Source: Inia geoffrensis (taxonomy: Eukaryota; Chordata; Mammalia; Artiodactyla; Iniidae). Taken from it: a stretch of DNA of 64,000 bases. The position numbers and the translations under genes are program-made. The notes under the pieces are model-generated. The model saw only the letters and a program-made list of their open reading frames with translations, ran no database searches and had not been told where the DNA came from. This document shows, piece after piece, positions 23,278 through 36,555 of the stretch (the stretch's first letter is position 1; every line of letters begins with the position of its first letter). The stretch is taken from positions 102,550,368 through 102,614,367 of the forward strand of contig CM070899.1 of assembly GCA_036417435.1 (NCBI GenBank), written 5' to 3'.

Positions 23278-26200
23278 CGGTAACGCCCCTGGAGCCTAAG
23301 CAGGCCTGGGTCCCACGGCAGACCTGGGTCCCACGGCCGGAGCATGCTGCTGCTGAGGCATCAAGGCAGGAGGACGTGCCACCTGACAAGCGGCACCCCG
23401 GACCGCTATTGCCCATTCTCCCCTGCCTGGTACCCCAATCTCCCGATCCAGCGTGGCCCTCCTACAGGTAAGCAAAGCCTGGTGTACCCAAATGAGGGTG
23501 CAGCAGCTGAGAGGGAAGAGCGGTGAAGTAACCGGATCTTCACAGCTCCTGCTAGGCAGGTTCCCACCTCCAGCCATCTTCATTAGAGTCGCCCCACCTG
23601 CGAACCATGGCACCCTCCGAATGGCCCACTTGCAAGGCTTGTGATATGTCTGTGGTGGGGCAGTGCAGGTTAAGGGGCAGGAGGTGAGCATACACAAGCC
23701 CAGAGGTGTGTGTTTAGCCACGTTCGACTCCCGATTTCCAATCCAACACCGGGACCCCTCTAATACTTTCTTTCCCCAAGTTACCAGAGACGACACGGAG
23801 TAGTGCTGCCACCTTGTGGCACACTGCCGTAACAACCTTACCAACTATGCTGAAGGGCAACTGTCATTCACAAGGCCTAGAGCCTGCGGCTTTGAAAACA
23901 GAACCCTGCCCTCAGGAAATATCCTGGGCTAGGCAATCTGAAATGAATCCACATCAGGCCCGACTCTCAGGCAGAAACCTTACAAGACCTCAGTGGTAGT
24001 CACCCGCGTTTTAGAAAACAGCACATTCAAATGAAAAGATGCTCAAGGTCTCTCATGATTAGAGAGTGAAAAGAAAGCTAGACGAGTTGATCCCTGGCTG
24101 AAGTCCTCTCAAACCCTAAAATTTTAAGTGCTCAAGAGGGCAGGCCACAAGGTGAAGCCAGCTATTGCTGTTGGTGGGATTGTAAATTGGTAACAGCCGG
24201 TATGAGGATCAGTAGGCACATTCCTTACCAAACTAAACACTGGAGATACCACGAGACTCGGCAACCCCGCTGCAGGTCGTATAACCAGACACTAGCATCA
24301 TTGGAAGGAAGCTCTTGCACCCCAGCAGTCGTTGTGGTACCCTTGACCACAGCTAAGACATACAGACGAACGAACTGTCGAGCGATGGGTGAAGGGAGAA
24401 AGATGTTCCGCTACCTACACACGCTCGACTACCACACAGCCATAGAACAAAATGCACTCATAGTATTTGCAGCAGCATGGGTGGAGCACTAGATGATCTC
24501 ACTAATTCTGGTCAATTAGAGGCAGCAAGACACATATACCCGGATATCCCTTATGTGTGCAGTCTACATAGGGATACAAAGGAAGTTAGTAAAGAAAGGA
24601 AACACAGGTTCACAAAGGGAAGAAAGAAGCGAGGAGTTCCCAAAGGGGGAGATTGGAGACCGGGGAAGAGTGAATTAGGAGATTGGGATTAACACAAACA
24701 CATTTAACGTATGAAAAAGTGCTCATCAAGGGCGACTCACCCAAAAGAACATGGGACTCTACCAAATATTCCTCGATAAGTAACAGGGCAAAGGATCCGA
24801 AACCCTACAGGTAGAGCTACGTTTATAATTGCGTCAAGTGGCTGTAGAACTCAAAGAGACGCAGCATTGTATATAAACTATGCTGAAAGAGAAAAGGACT
24901 GTTCAATGACAAGGCAAGTAAGGGGTTACGAAATGGCCACTTTCTTACCTCAGGCCTCTGTGACGTCGGCTGGCGTCAGACCCCTGGAGCCTCAGGAGGC
25001 CTGTGTCCCACGGCTGGAGGATGCTGCTGCTGTTCTCCGCTGCGTGGTACCACAATCTGCCAATCCAACAGGGCCCTCCTACAGGTAAGCACAGCCTGGT
25101 GTACCCAAATGATGATGAAACAGCTGAGAGGGAAGGGCTGTGAAGAAAGCGGATCTCCACAGCTCCTGCTAGGCAAGTTCCCACCTCCAGCCCACTTCAT
25201 TAGAGAGGCCCCACCTGCGAACCACGGCACCCTCCGAGTAGCCCACTTGCAAGGCTTGCGATATGCCTGCGGTGGGGCAGTGCAGGTTAAGGGGCAGGAG
25301 GTGAGCATACACAAGCCCAGAGATGTGTGTTTAGCCACGTTCGACTCCCCATTTCCAATCCAACACCGGGACCCCCTCTAAGACTATCTTTCCCCACGTT
25401 ACCAGAGACGACACGGAGCACTGCTGCCACCTCGTGGCACACTGCCGTAACAATCTTACCAACTGTGCTGAAGGGCATCTGTCATCCACAAGGCCTACAG
25501 CCTGCGGCTTTGAAGACACAACCCAGGCTTCAAGAAATATCCTGGGCTAGGGAAACTGAAACGAATTCAAATCACGCCCGACCCTGAGGCAGGAACCTTT
25601 CAAGAACTCAGTGGTACTCACCCGCGTTGTAGAAAACAGCACATTGAAGAGAAAAGATGCTTAGGATCTGTCATGATTAGAGAGTGCAAAGAAAGCTAGA
25701 CGAGGTGTTCCCTGGCTGCAGTCCTCTCAAACGCTAAAAGCGTAAGTGCTCAAGAGGGCATGCCAAAAAGAGAAGCCAGCTATTGCTATTGGTGGGAATG
25801 TAAATTGCTAACAGCCGGTATGAGGAACACTAGGCATATTCCTTACCATACTAAACACTGGAGGTACCACGAGATTCGGCAACCCCGCTGCAGGTCGTAT
25901 AACCAGACACTAGCATCATTGGAAGAAAGCTCTTGCACCCCAGCGGTCCTTGCGGTTCCCATGACCGCAGCCAAGACAGAGAAATGAACGGAATGGGGAG
26001 CGAGGGGTGAATGGAGAAAGATGTTCTGCTACCTACACACCCTCGACTACCACTCAGCCACAGAACAAAATGAACCCATACTCTTTGCAGCAGCATGGGT
26101 GCAGCAGTACATGATCTCACTAATTCCGGTCAATTAGAGGCAGCAAGACACATATTCCAGGATATCCCACTTTTGTCTGCCGCCTAAATACGGATACTAG

Positions 26201-26592
26201 GGAAGCTAGTCCACATAGGAAACACAGGTTCACAAAGGGAAGAACGAAGCCTGGACTTCCCTGAGGGGGAAATTGGAGAACGGGGAAGGGTGAAGTAGGA
26301 GGTCGGGATTCACAGAAACACGCTTAACTTATCAAAAAGTGCTCAAGGGCGACCCACTCTCAATCACAGGGAACGCTACAAAACATTCCTCAATACGCGA
26401 AGAGTGCAAAGAATCCGAGACCCTAAGGGTATAGCTACATGTATAATTGCATCAAGTGGCTGTAGAACTCAAACAGACGCAACATTGTATATGAACTAGG
26501 CTGAAAGGGAAAAGTACTGTACAATGACAAGGCAAGTAAGGGGTTAAGAAATGCCTACTCTGTTACCTCAGGTGTCTGTGATGTCGTTAGCA
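23278..26592 (+). repeat. HOR unit 8 (3,315 bp; two 18-bp copies)
   Basis: A is 23278-24972 and B 24973-26592. Private changes in A: a24246, t24354, t24386. It shares 'acccaggctt' (25521-25530) only with unit 18, and g26200 ('cggatactag') with units 11 and 18. It is also the first unit with 'gagggtgcagcag' in A. Confidence 0.95.
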
Positions 26593-29500
26593 CGGTAACG
26601 CCCCTGGAGCCTAAGCAGGCCTGGGTCCCACGGCAGACCTGGGTCCCACGGCAGACCTGGGTCCCACGGCCGGAGCATGCTGCTGCTGAGGCATCAAGGC
26701 AGGAGGACGTGCCACCTGACAAGCGGCACCCCGGACCGCTATTGCCCATTCTCCCCTGCCTGGTACCCCAATCTCCCGATCCAGCGTGGCCCTCCTACAG
26801 GTAAGCAAAGCCTGGTGTACCCAAATGAGGGTGGAGCAGCTGAGAGGGAAGAGCGGTGAAGTAACCGGATCTTCACAGCTCCTGCTAGGCAGGTTCCCAC
26901 CTCCAGCCATCTTCATTAGAGTCGCCCCACCTGCGAACCATGGCACCCTCCGAATGGCCCACTTGCAAGGCTTGTGATATGTCTGTGGTGGGGCAGTGCA
27001 GGTTAAGGGGCAGGAGGTGAGCATACACAAGCCCAGAGGTGTGTGTTTAGCCACGTTCGACTCTCGATTTCCAATCCAACACCGGGACCCCTCTAATACT
27101 TTCTTTCCCCAAGTTACCAGAGACGACACGGAGTAGTGCTGCCACCTTGTGGCACACTGCCGTAACAACCTTACCAACTATGCTGAAGGGCAACTGTCAT
27201 TCACAAGGCCTAGAGCCTGCGGCTTTGAAAACACAACCCTGCCCTCAGGAAATATCCTGGGCTAGGCAATCTGAAATGAATCCACATCAGGCCCGACTCT
27301 CAGGCAGAAACCTTACAAGACCTCAGTGGTAGTCACCCGCGTTTTAGAAAACAGCACATTCAAATGAAAAGATGCTCAAGGTCTCTCATGATTAGAGAGT
27401 GAAAAGAAAGCTAGACGAGTTGATCCCTGGCTGAAGTCCTCTCAAACCCTAAAATTTTAAGTGCTCAAGAGGGCAGGCCACAAGGTGAAGCCAGCTATTG
27501 CTGTTGGTGGGATTGTAAATTGGTAACAGCCGGTATGAGGATCAGTAGGCACATTCCTTACCAAACTAAACACTGGAGGTACCACGAGACTCGGCAACCC
27601 CGCTGCAGGTCGTATAACCAGACACTAGCATCATTGGAAGGAAGCTCTTGCACCCCAGCAGTCGTTGTGGTACCCTTGACCACAGCCAAGACATACAGAC
27701 GAACGAACTGTCGAGCGAGGGGTGAAGGGAGAAAGATGTTCCGCTACCTACACACGCTCGACTACCACACAGCCATAGAACAAAATGCACTCATAGTATT
27801 TGCAGCAGCATGGGTGGAGCACTAGATGATCTCACTAATTCTGGTCAATTAGAGGCAGCAAGACACATATACCCGGATATCCCTTATGTGTGCAGTCTAC
27901 ATAGGGATACAAAGGAAGTTAGTAAAGAAAGGAAACACAGGTTCACAAAGGGAAGAAAGAAGCGAGGAGTTCCCAAAGGGGGAGATTGGAGACCGGGGAA
28001 GAGTGAATTAGGAGATTGGGATTAACACAAACACATTTAACGTATGAAAAAGTGCTCATCAAGGGCGACTCACCCAAAAGAACATGGGACTCTACCAAAT
28101 ATTCCTCGATAAGTAACAGGGCAAAGGATCCGAAACCCTACAGGTAGAGCTACGTTTATAATTGCGTCAAGTGGCTGTAGAACTCAAAGAGACGCAGCAT
28201 TGTATATAAACTATGCTGAAAGAGAAAAGGACTGTTCAATGACAAGGCAAGTAAGGGGTTACGAAATGGCCACTTTCTTACCTCAGGCCTCTGTGACGTC
28301 GGCTGGCGTCAGACCCCTGGAGCCTCAGGAGGCCTGTGTCCCACGGCTGGAGGATGCTGCTGCTGTTCTCCGCTGCGTGGTACCACAATCTGCCAATCCA
28401 ACAGGGCCCTCCTACAGGTAAGCACAGCCTGGTGTACCCAAATGATGATGAAACAGCTGAGAGGGAAGGGCTGTGAAGAAAGCGGATCTCCACAGCTCCT
28501 GCTAGGCAAGTTCCCACCTCCAGCCCACTTCATTAGAGAGGCCCCACCTGCGAACCACGGCACCCTCCGAGTAGCCCACTTGCAAGGCTTGCGATATGCC
28601 TGCGGTGGGGCAGTGCAGGTTAAGGGGCAGGAGGTGAGCATACACAAGCCCAGAGATGTGTGTTTAGCCACGTTCGACTCCCCATTTCCAATCCAACACC
28701 GGGACCCCCTCTAAGACTATCTTTCCCCACGTTACCAGAGACGACACGGAGCACTGCTGCCACCTCGTGGCACACTGCCGTAACAATCTTACCAACTGTG
28801 CTGAAGGGCATCTGTCATCCACAAGGCCTACAGCCTGCGGCTTTGAAGACACAACCCAGCCCTCAAGAAATATCCTGGGCTAGGGAAACTGAAACGAATT
28901 CAAATCACGCCCGACCCTGAGGCAGGAACCTTTCAAGAACTCAGTGGTACTCACCCGCGTTGTAGAAAACAGCACATTGAAGAGAAAAGATGCTTAGGAT
29001 CTGTCATGATTAGAGAGTGCAAAGAAAGCTAGACGAGGTGTTCCCTGGCTGCAGTCCTCTCAAACGCTAAAAGCGTAAGTGCTCAAGAGGGCATGCCAAA
29101 AAGAGAAGCCAGCTATTGCTATTGGTGGGAATGTAAATTGCTAACAGCCGGTATGAGGAACACTAGGCATATTCCTTACCATACTAAACACTGGAGGTAC
29201 CACGAGATTCGGCAACCCCGCTGCAGGTCGTATAACCAGACACTAGCATCATTGGAAGAAAGCTCTTGCACCCCAGCGGTCCTTGCGGTTCCCATGACCG
29301 CAGCCAAGACAGAGAAATGAACGGAATGGGGAGCGAGGGGTGAATGGAGAAAGATGTTCTGCTACCTACACACCCTCGACTACCACTCAGCCACAGAACA
29401 AAATGAATCCATACTCTTTGCAGCAGCATGGGTGCAGCAGTACATGATCTCACTAATTCCGGTCAATTAGAGGCAGCAAGACACATATTCCAGGATATCC

Positions 29501-29925
29501 CACTTTTGTCTGCCGCCTAAATACGGATACTAAGGAAGCTAGTCCACATAGGAAACACAGGTTCACAAAGGGAAGAACGAAGCCTGGACTTCCCTGAGGG
29601 GGAAATTGGAGAACGGGGAAGGGTGAAGTAGGAGGTCGGGATTCACAGAAACACTCTTAACTTATCAAAAAGTGCTCAAGGGCGACCCACTCTCAATCAC
29701 AGGGAACGCTACAAAACATTCCTCAATACGCGAAGAGTGCAAAGAATCCGAGACCCTAAGGGTATAGCTACATGTATAATTGCATCAAGTGGCTGTAGAA
29801 CTCAAACAGACGCAACATTGTATATGAACTAGGCTGAAAGGGAAAAGTACTGTACAATGACAAGGCAAGTAAGGGGTTAAGAAATGCCTACTCTGTTACC
29901 TCAGGTGTCTGTGATGTCGTTAGCA
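26593..29925 (+). repeat. HOR unit 9 (3,333 bp; three 18-bp copies)
   Basis: A is 26593-28305 and B 28306-29925. It carries t27064 ('gactctcgattt'), shared with units 12 and 19, and t29408 in B, shared with unit 6. Private change t29655 ('aacactcttaac'). Confidence 0.95.
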
Positions 29926-32900
29926 CGGTAACGCCCCTGGAGCCTAAGCAGGCCTGGGTCCCACGGCAGACCTGGGTCCCACGGCCGGAGCATGCTGCTG
30001 CTGAGGCATCAAGGCAGGAGGACGTGCCACCTGACAAGCGGCACCCCGGACCGCTATTGCCCATTCTCCCCTGCCTGGTACCCCAATCTCCCGATCCAGC
30101 GTGGCCCTCCTACAGGTAAGCAAAGCCTGGTGTACCCAAATGAGGGTGGAGCAGCTGAGAGGGAAGAGCGGTGAAGTAACCGGATCTTCACAGCTCCTGC
30201 TAGGCAGGTTCCCACCTCCAGCCATCTTCATTAGAGTCGCCCCACCTGCGAACCATGGCACTCTCCGAATGGCCCACTTGCAAGGCTTGTGATATGTCTG
30301 TGGTGGGGCAGTGCAGGTTAAGGAGCAGGAGGTGAGCATACACAAGCCCAGAGGTGTGTGTTTAGCCACGTTCGACTCCCGATTTCCAATCCAACACCGG
30401 GACCCCTCTAATACTTTCTTTCCCCAAGTTACCAGAGACGACACGGAGTAGTGCTGCCACCTTGTGGCACACTGCCGTAACAACCTTACCAACTATGCTG
30501 AAGGGCAACTGTCATTCACAAGGCCTAGAGCCTGCGGCTTTGAAAACACAACCCTGCCCTCAGGAAATATCCTGGGCTAGGCAATCTGAAATGAATCCAC
30601 ATCAGGCCCGACTCTCAGGCAGAAACCTTACAAGACCTCAGTGGTAGTCACCCGCGTTTTAGAAAACAGCACATTCAAATGAAAAGATGCTCAAGGTCTC
30701 TCATGATTAGAGAGTGAAAAGAAAGCTAGACGAGTTGATCCCTGGCTGAAGTCCTCTCAAACCCTAAAATTTTAAGTGCTCAAGAGGGCAGGCCACAAGG
30801 TGAAGCCAGCTATTGCTGTTGGTGGGATTGTAAATTGGTAACAGCCGGTATGAGGATCAGTAGGCACATTCCTTACCAAACTAAACACTGGAGGTACCAC
30901 GAGACTCGGCAACCCCGCTGCAGGTTGTATAACCAGACACTAGCATCATTGGAAGGAAGCTCTTGCACCCCAGCAGTCGTTGTGGTACCCTTGACCACAG
31001 CCAAGACATACAGACGAACGAACTGTCGAGCGAGGGGTGAAGGGAGAAAGATGTTCCGCTACCTACACACGCTCGACTACCACACAGCCATAGAACAAAA
31101 TGCACTCATAGTATTTGCAGCAGCATGGGTGGAGCACTAGATGATCTCACTAATTCTGGTCAATTAGAGGCAGCAAGACACATATACCCGGATATCCCTT
31201 ATGTGTGCAGTCTACATAGGGATACAAAGGAAGTTAGTAAAGAAAGGAAACACAGGTTCACAAAGGGAAGAAAGAAGCGAGGAGTTCCCAAAGGGGGAGA
31301 TTGGAGACCGGGGAAGAGTGAATTAGGAGATTGGGATTAACACAAACACATTTAACGTATGAAAAAGTGCTCATCAAGGGCGACTCACCCAAAAGAACAT
31401 GGGACTCTACCAAATATTCCTCGATAAGTAACAGGGCAAAGGATCCGAAACCCTACAGGTAGAGCTACGTTTATAATTGCGTCAAGTGGCTGTAGAACTC
31501 AAAGAGACGCAGCATTGTATATAAACTATGCTGAAAGAGAAAAGGACTGTTCAATGACAAGGCAAGTAAGGGGTTACGAAATGGCCACTTTCTTACCTCA
31601 GGCCTCTGTGACGTCGGCTGGCGTCAGACCCCTGGAGCCTCAGGAGGCCTGTGTCCCACGGCTGGAGGATGCTGCTGCTGTTCTCCGCTGCGTGGTACCA
31701 CAATCTGCCAATCCAACAGGGCCCTCCTACAGGTAAGCACAGCCTGGTGTACCCAAATGATGATGAAACAGCTGAGAGGGAAGGGCTGTGAAGAAAGCGG
31801 ATCTCCACAGCTCCTGCTAGGCAAGTTCCCACCTCCAGCCCACTTCATTAGAGAGGCCCCACCTGCGAACCACGGCACCCTCCGAGTAGCCCACTTGCAA
31901 GGCTTGCGATATGCCTGCGGTGGGGCAGTGCAGGTTAAGGGGCAGGAGGTGAGCATACACAAGCCCAGAGATGTGTGTTTAGCCACGTTCGACTCCCCAT
32001 TTCCAATCCAACACCGGGACCCCCTCTAAGACTATCTTTCCCCACGTTACCAGAGACGACACGGAGCACTGCTGCCACCTCGTGGCACACTGCCGTAACA
32101 ATCTTACCAACTGTGCTGAAGGGCATCTGTCATCCACAAGGCCTACAGCCTGCGGCTTTGAAGACACAACCCAGCCCTCAAGAAATATCCTGGGCTAGGG
32201 AAACTGAAACGAATTCAAATCACGCCCGACCCTGAGGCAGGAACCTTTCAAGAACTCAGTGGTACTCACCCGCGTTGTAGAAAACAGCACATTGAAGAGA
32301 AAAGATGCTTAGGATCTGTCATGATTAGAGAGTGCAAAGAAAGCTAGACGAGGTGTTCCCTGGCTGCAGTCCTCTCAAACGCTAAAAGCGTAAGTGCTCA
32401 AGAGGGCATGCCAAAAAGAGAAGCCAGCTATTGCTATTGGTGGGAATGTAAATTGCTAACAGCCGGTATGAGGAACACTAGGCATATTCCTTACCATACT
32501 AAACACTGGAGGTACCACGAGATTCGGCAACCCCGCTGCAGGTCGTATAACCAGACACTAGCATCATTGGAAGAAAGCTCTTGCACCCCAGCGGTCCTTG
32601 CGGTTCCCATGACCGCAGCCAAGACAGAGAAATGAACGGAATGGGGAGCGAGGGGTGAATGGAGAAAGATGTTCTGCTACCTACACACCCTCGACTACCA
32701 CTCAGCCACAGAACAAAATGAACCCATACTCTTTGCAGCAGCATGGGTGCAGCAGTACATGATCTCACTAATTCCGGTCAATTAGAGGCAGCAAGACACA
32801 TATTCCAGGATATCCCACTTTTGTCTGCCGCCTAAATACGGATACTAAGGAAGCTAGTCCACATAGGAAACACAGGTTCACAAAGGGAAGAACGAAGCCT

Positions 32901-33240
32901 GGACTTCCCTGAGGGGGAAATTGGAGAACGGGGAAGGGTGAAGTAGGAGGTCGGGATTCACAGAAACACGCTTAACTTATCAAAAAGTGCTCAAGGGCGA
33001 CCCACTCTCAATCACAGGGAACGCTACAAAACATTCCTCAATACGCGAAGAGTGCAAAGAATCCGAGACCCTAAGGGTATAGCTACATGTATAATTGCAT
33101 CAAGTGGCTGTAGAACTCAAACAGACGCAACATTGTATATGAACTAGGCTGAAAGGGAAAAGTACTGTACAATGACAAGGCAAGTAAGGGGTTAAGAAAT
33201 GCCTACTCTGTTACCTCAGGTGTCTGTGATGTCGTTAGCA
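29926..33240 (+). repeat. HOR unit 10 (3,315 bp; two 18-bp copies)
   Basis: A is 29926-31620 and B 31621-33240. Private transitions in A: t30262 ('ggcactctcc'), a30324 ('aaggagcagg') and t30926 ('caggttgtat'). Two of the three are C to T changes and the third is G to A. Confidence 0.95.
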
Positions 33241-36200
33241 CGGTAACGCCCCTGGAGCCTAAGCAGGCCTGGGTCCCACGGCAGACCTGGGTCCCACGGC
33301 CGGAGCATGCTGCTGCTGAGGCATCAAGGCAGGAGGACGTGCCACCTGACAAGCGGCACCCCGGACCGCTATTGCCCATTCTCCCCTGCCTGGTACCCCA
33401 ATCTCCCGATCCAGCGTGGCCCTCCTACAGGTAAGCAAAGCCTGGTGTACCCAAATGAGGGTGCAGCAGCTGAGAGGGAAGAGCGGTGAAGTAACCGGAT
33501 CTTCACAGCTCCTGCTAGGCAGGTTCCCACCTCCAGCCATCTTCATTAGAGTCGCCCCACCTGCGAACCATGGCACCCTCCGAATGGCCCACTTGCAAGG
33601 CTTGTGATATGTCTGTGGTGGGGCAGTGCAGGTTAAGGGGCAGGAGGTGAGCATACACAAGCCCAGAGGTGTGTGTTTAGCCACGTTCGACTCCCGATTT
33701 CCAATCCAACACCGGGACCCCTCTAATACTTTCTTTCCCCAAGTTACCAGAGACGACACGGAGTAGTGCTGCCACCTTGTGGCACACTGCCGTAACAACC
33801 TTACCAACTATGCTGAAGGGCAACTGTCATTCACAAGGCCTAGAGCCTGCGGCTTTGAAAACAGAACCCTGCCCTCAGGAAATATCCTGGGCTAGGCAAT
33901 CTGAAATGAATCCACATCAGGCCCGACTCTCAGGCAGAAACCTTACAAGACCTCAGTGGTAGTCACCCGCGTTTTAGAAAACAGCACATTCAAATGAAAA
34001 GATGCTCAAGGTCTCTCATGATTAGAGAGTGAAAAGAAAGCTAGACGAGTTGATCCCTGGCTGAAGTCCTCTCAAACCCTAAAATTTTAAGTGCTCAAGA
34101 GGGCAGGCCACAAGGTGAAGCCAGCTATTGCTGTTGGTGGGATTGTAAATTGGTAACAGCCGGTATGAGGATCAGTAGGCACATTCCTTACCAAACTAAA
34201 CACTGGAGGTACCACGAGACTCGGCAACCCCGCTGCAGGTCGTATAACCAGACACTAGCATCATTGGAAGGAAGCTCTTGCACCCCAGCAGTCGTTGTGG
34301 TACCCTTGACCACAGCCAAGACATACAGACAAACGAACTGTCGAGCGAGGGGTGAAGGGAGAAAGATGTTCCGCTACCTACACACGCTCGACTACCACAC
34401 AGCCATAGAACAAAATGCACTCATAGTATTTGCAGCAGCATGGGTGGAGCACTAGATGATCTCACTAATTCTGGTCAATTAGAGGCAGCAAGACACATAT
34501 ACCCGGATATCCCTTATGTGTGCAGTCTACATAGGGATACAAAGGAAGTTAGTAAAGAAAGGAAACACAGGTTCACAAAGGGAAGAAAGAAGCGAGGAGT
34601 TCCCAAAGGGGGAGATTGGAGACCGGGGAAGAGTGAATTAGGAGATTGGGATTAACACAAACACATTTAACGTATGAAAAAGTGCTCATCAAGGGCGACT
34701 CACCCAAAAGAACATGGGACTCTACCAAATATTCCTCGATAAGTAACAGGGCAAAGGATCCGAAACCCTACAGGTAGAGCTACGTTTATAATTGCGTCAA
34801 GTGGCTGTAGAACTCAAAGAGACGCAGCATTGTATATAAACTATGCTGAAAGAGAAAAGGACTGTTCAATGACAAGGCAAGTAAGGGGTTACGAAATGGC
34901 CACTTTCTTACCTCAGGCCTCTGTGACGTCGGCTGGCGTCAGACCCCTGGAGCCTCAGGAGGCCTGTGTCCCACGGCTGGAGGATGCTGCTGCTGTTCTC
35001 CGCTGCGTGGTACCACAATCTGCCAATCCAACAGGGCCCTCCTACAGGTAAGCACAGCCTGGTGTACCCAAATGATGATGAAACAGCTGAGAGGGAAGGG
35101 CTGTGAAGAAAGCGGATCTCCACAGCTCCTGCTAGGCAAGTTCCCACCTCCAGCCCACTTCATTAGAGAGGCCCCACCTGCGAACCACGGCACCCTCCGA
35201 GTAGCCCACTTGCAAGGCTTGCGATATGCCTGCGGTGGGGCAGTGCAGGTTAAGGGGCAGGAGGTGAGCATACACAAGCCCAGAGATGTGTGTTTAGCCA
35301 CGTTCGACTCCCCATTTCCAATCCAACACCGGGACCCCCTCTAAGACTATCTTTCCCCACGTTACCAGAGACGACACGGAGCACTGCTGCCACCTCGTGG
35401 CACACTGCCGTAACAATCTTACCAACTGTGCTGAAGGGCATCTGTCATCCACAAGGCCTACAGCCTGCGGCTTTGAAGACACAACCCAGCCCTCAAGAAA
35501 TATCCTGGGCTAGGGAAACTGAAACGAATTCAAATCACGCCCGACCCTGAGGCAGGAACCTTTCAAGAACTCAGTGGTACTCACCCGCGTTGTAGAAAAC
35601 AGCACATTGAAGAGAAAAGATGCTTAGGATCTGTCATGATTAGAGAGTGCAAAGAAAGCTAGACGAGGTGTTCCCTGGCTGCAGTCCTCTCAAACGCTAA
35701 AAGCGTAAGTGCTCAAGAGGGCATGCCAAAAAGAGAAGCCAGCTATTGCTATTGGTGGGAATGTAAATTGCTAACAGCCGGTATGAGGAACACTAGGCAT
35801 ATTCCTTACCATACTAAACACTGGAGGTACCACGAGATTCGGCAACCCCGCTGCAGGTCGTATAACCAGACACTAGCATCATTGGAAGAAAGCTCTTGCA
35901 CCCCAGCGGTCCTTGCGGTTCCCATGACCGCAGCCAAGACAGAGAAATGAACGGAATGGGGAGCGAGGGGTGAATGGAGAAAGATGTTCTGCTACCTACA
36001 CACCCTCGACTACCACTCAGCCACAGAACAAAATGAACCCATACTCTTTGCAGCAGCATGGGTGCAGCAGTACATGATCTCACTAATTCCGGTCAATTAG
36101 AGGCAGCAAGACACATATTCCAGGATATCCCACTTTTGTCTGCCGCCTAAATACGGATACTAGGGAAGCTAGTCCACATAGGAAACACAGGTTCACAAAG

Positions 36201-36555
36201 GGAAGAACGAAGCCTGGACTTCCCTGAGGGGGAAATTGGAGAACGGGGAAGGGTGAAGTAGGAGGTCGGGATTCACAGAAACACGCTTAACTTATCAAAA
36301 AGTGCTCAAGGGCGACCCACTCTCAATCACAGGGAACGCTACAAAACATTCCTCAATACGCGAAGAGTGCAAAGAATCCGAGACCCTAAGGGTATAGCTA
36401 CATGTATAATTGCATCAAGTGGCTGTAGAACTCAAACAGACGCAACATTGTATATGAACTAGGCTGAAAGGGAAAAGTACTGTACAATGACAAGGCAAGT
36501 AAGGGGTTAAGAAATGCCTACTCTGTTACCTCAGGTGTCTGTGATGTCGTTAGCA
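33241..36555 (+). repeat. HOR unit 11 (3,315 bp; two 18-bp copies)
   Basis: A is 33241-34935 and B 34936-36555. It shares a34331 ('acagacaaacg') only with unit 18, and g36163 ('atactaggg') with units 8 and 18. It opens the block 11-13, which is repeated as 18-20. Confidence 0.95.
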
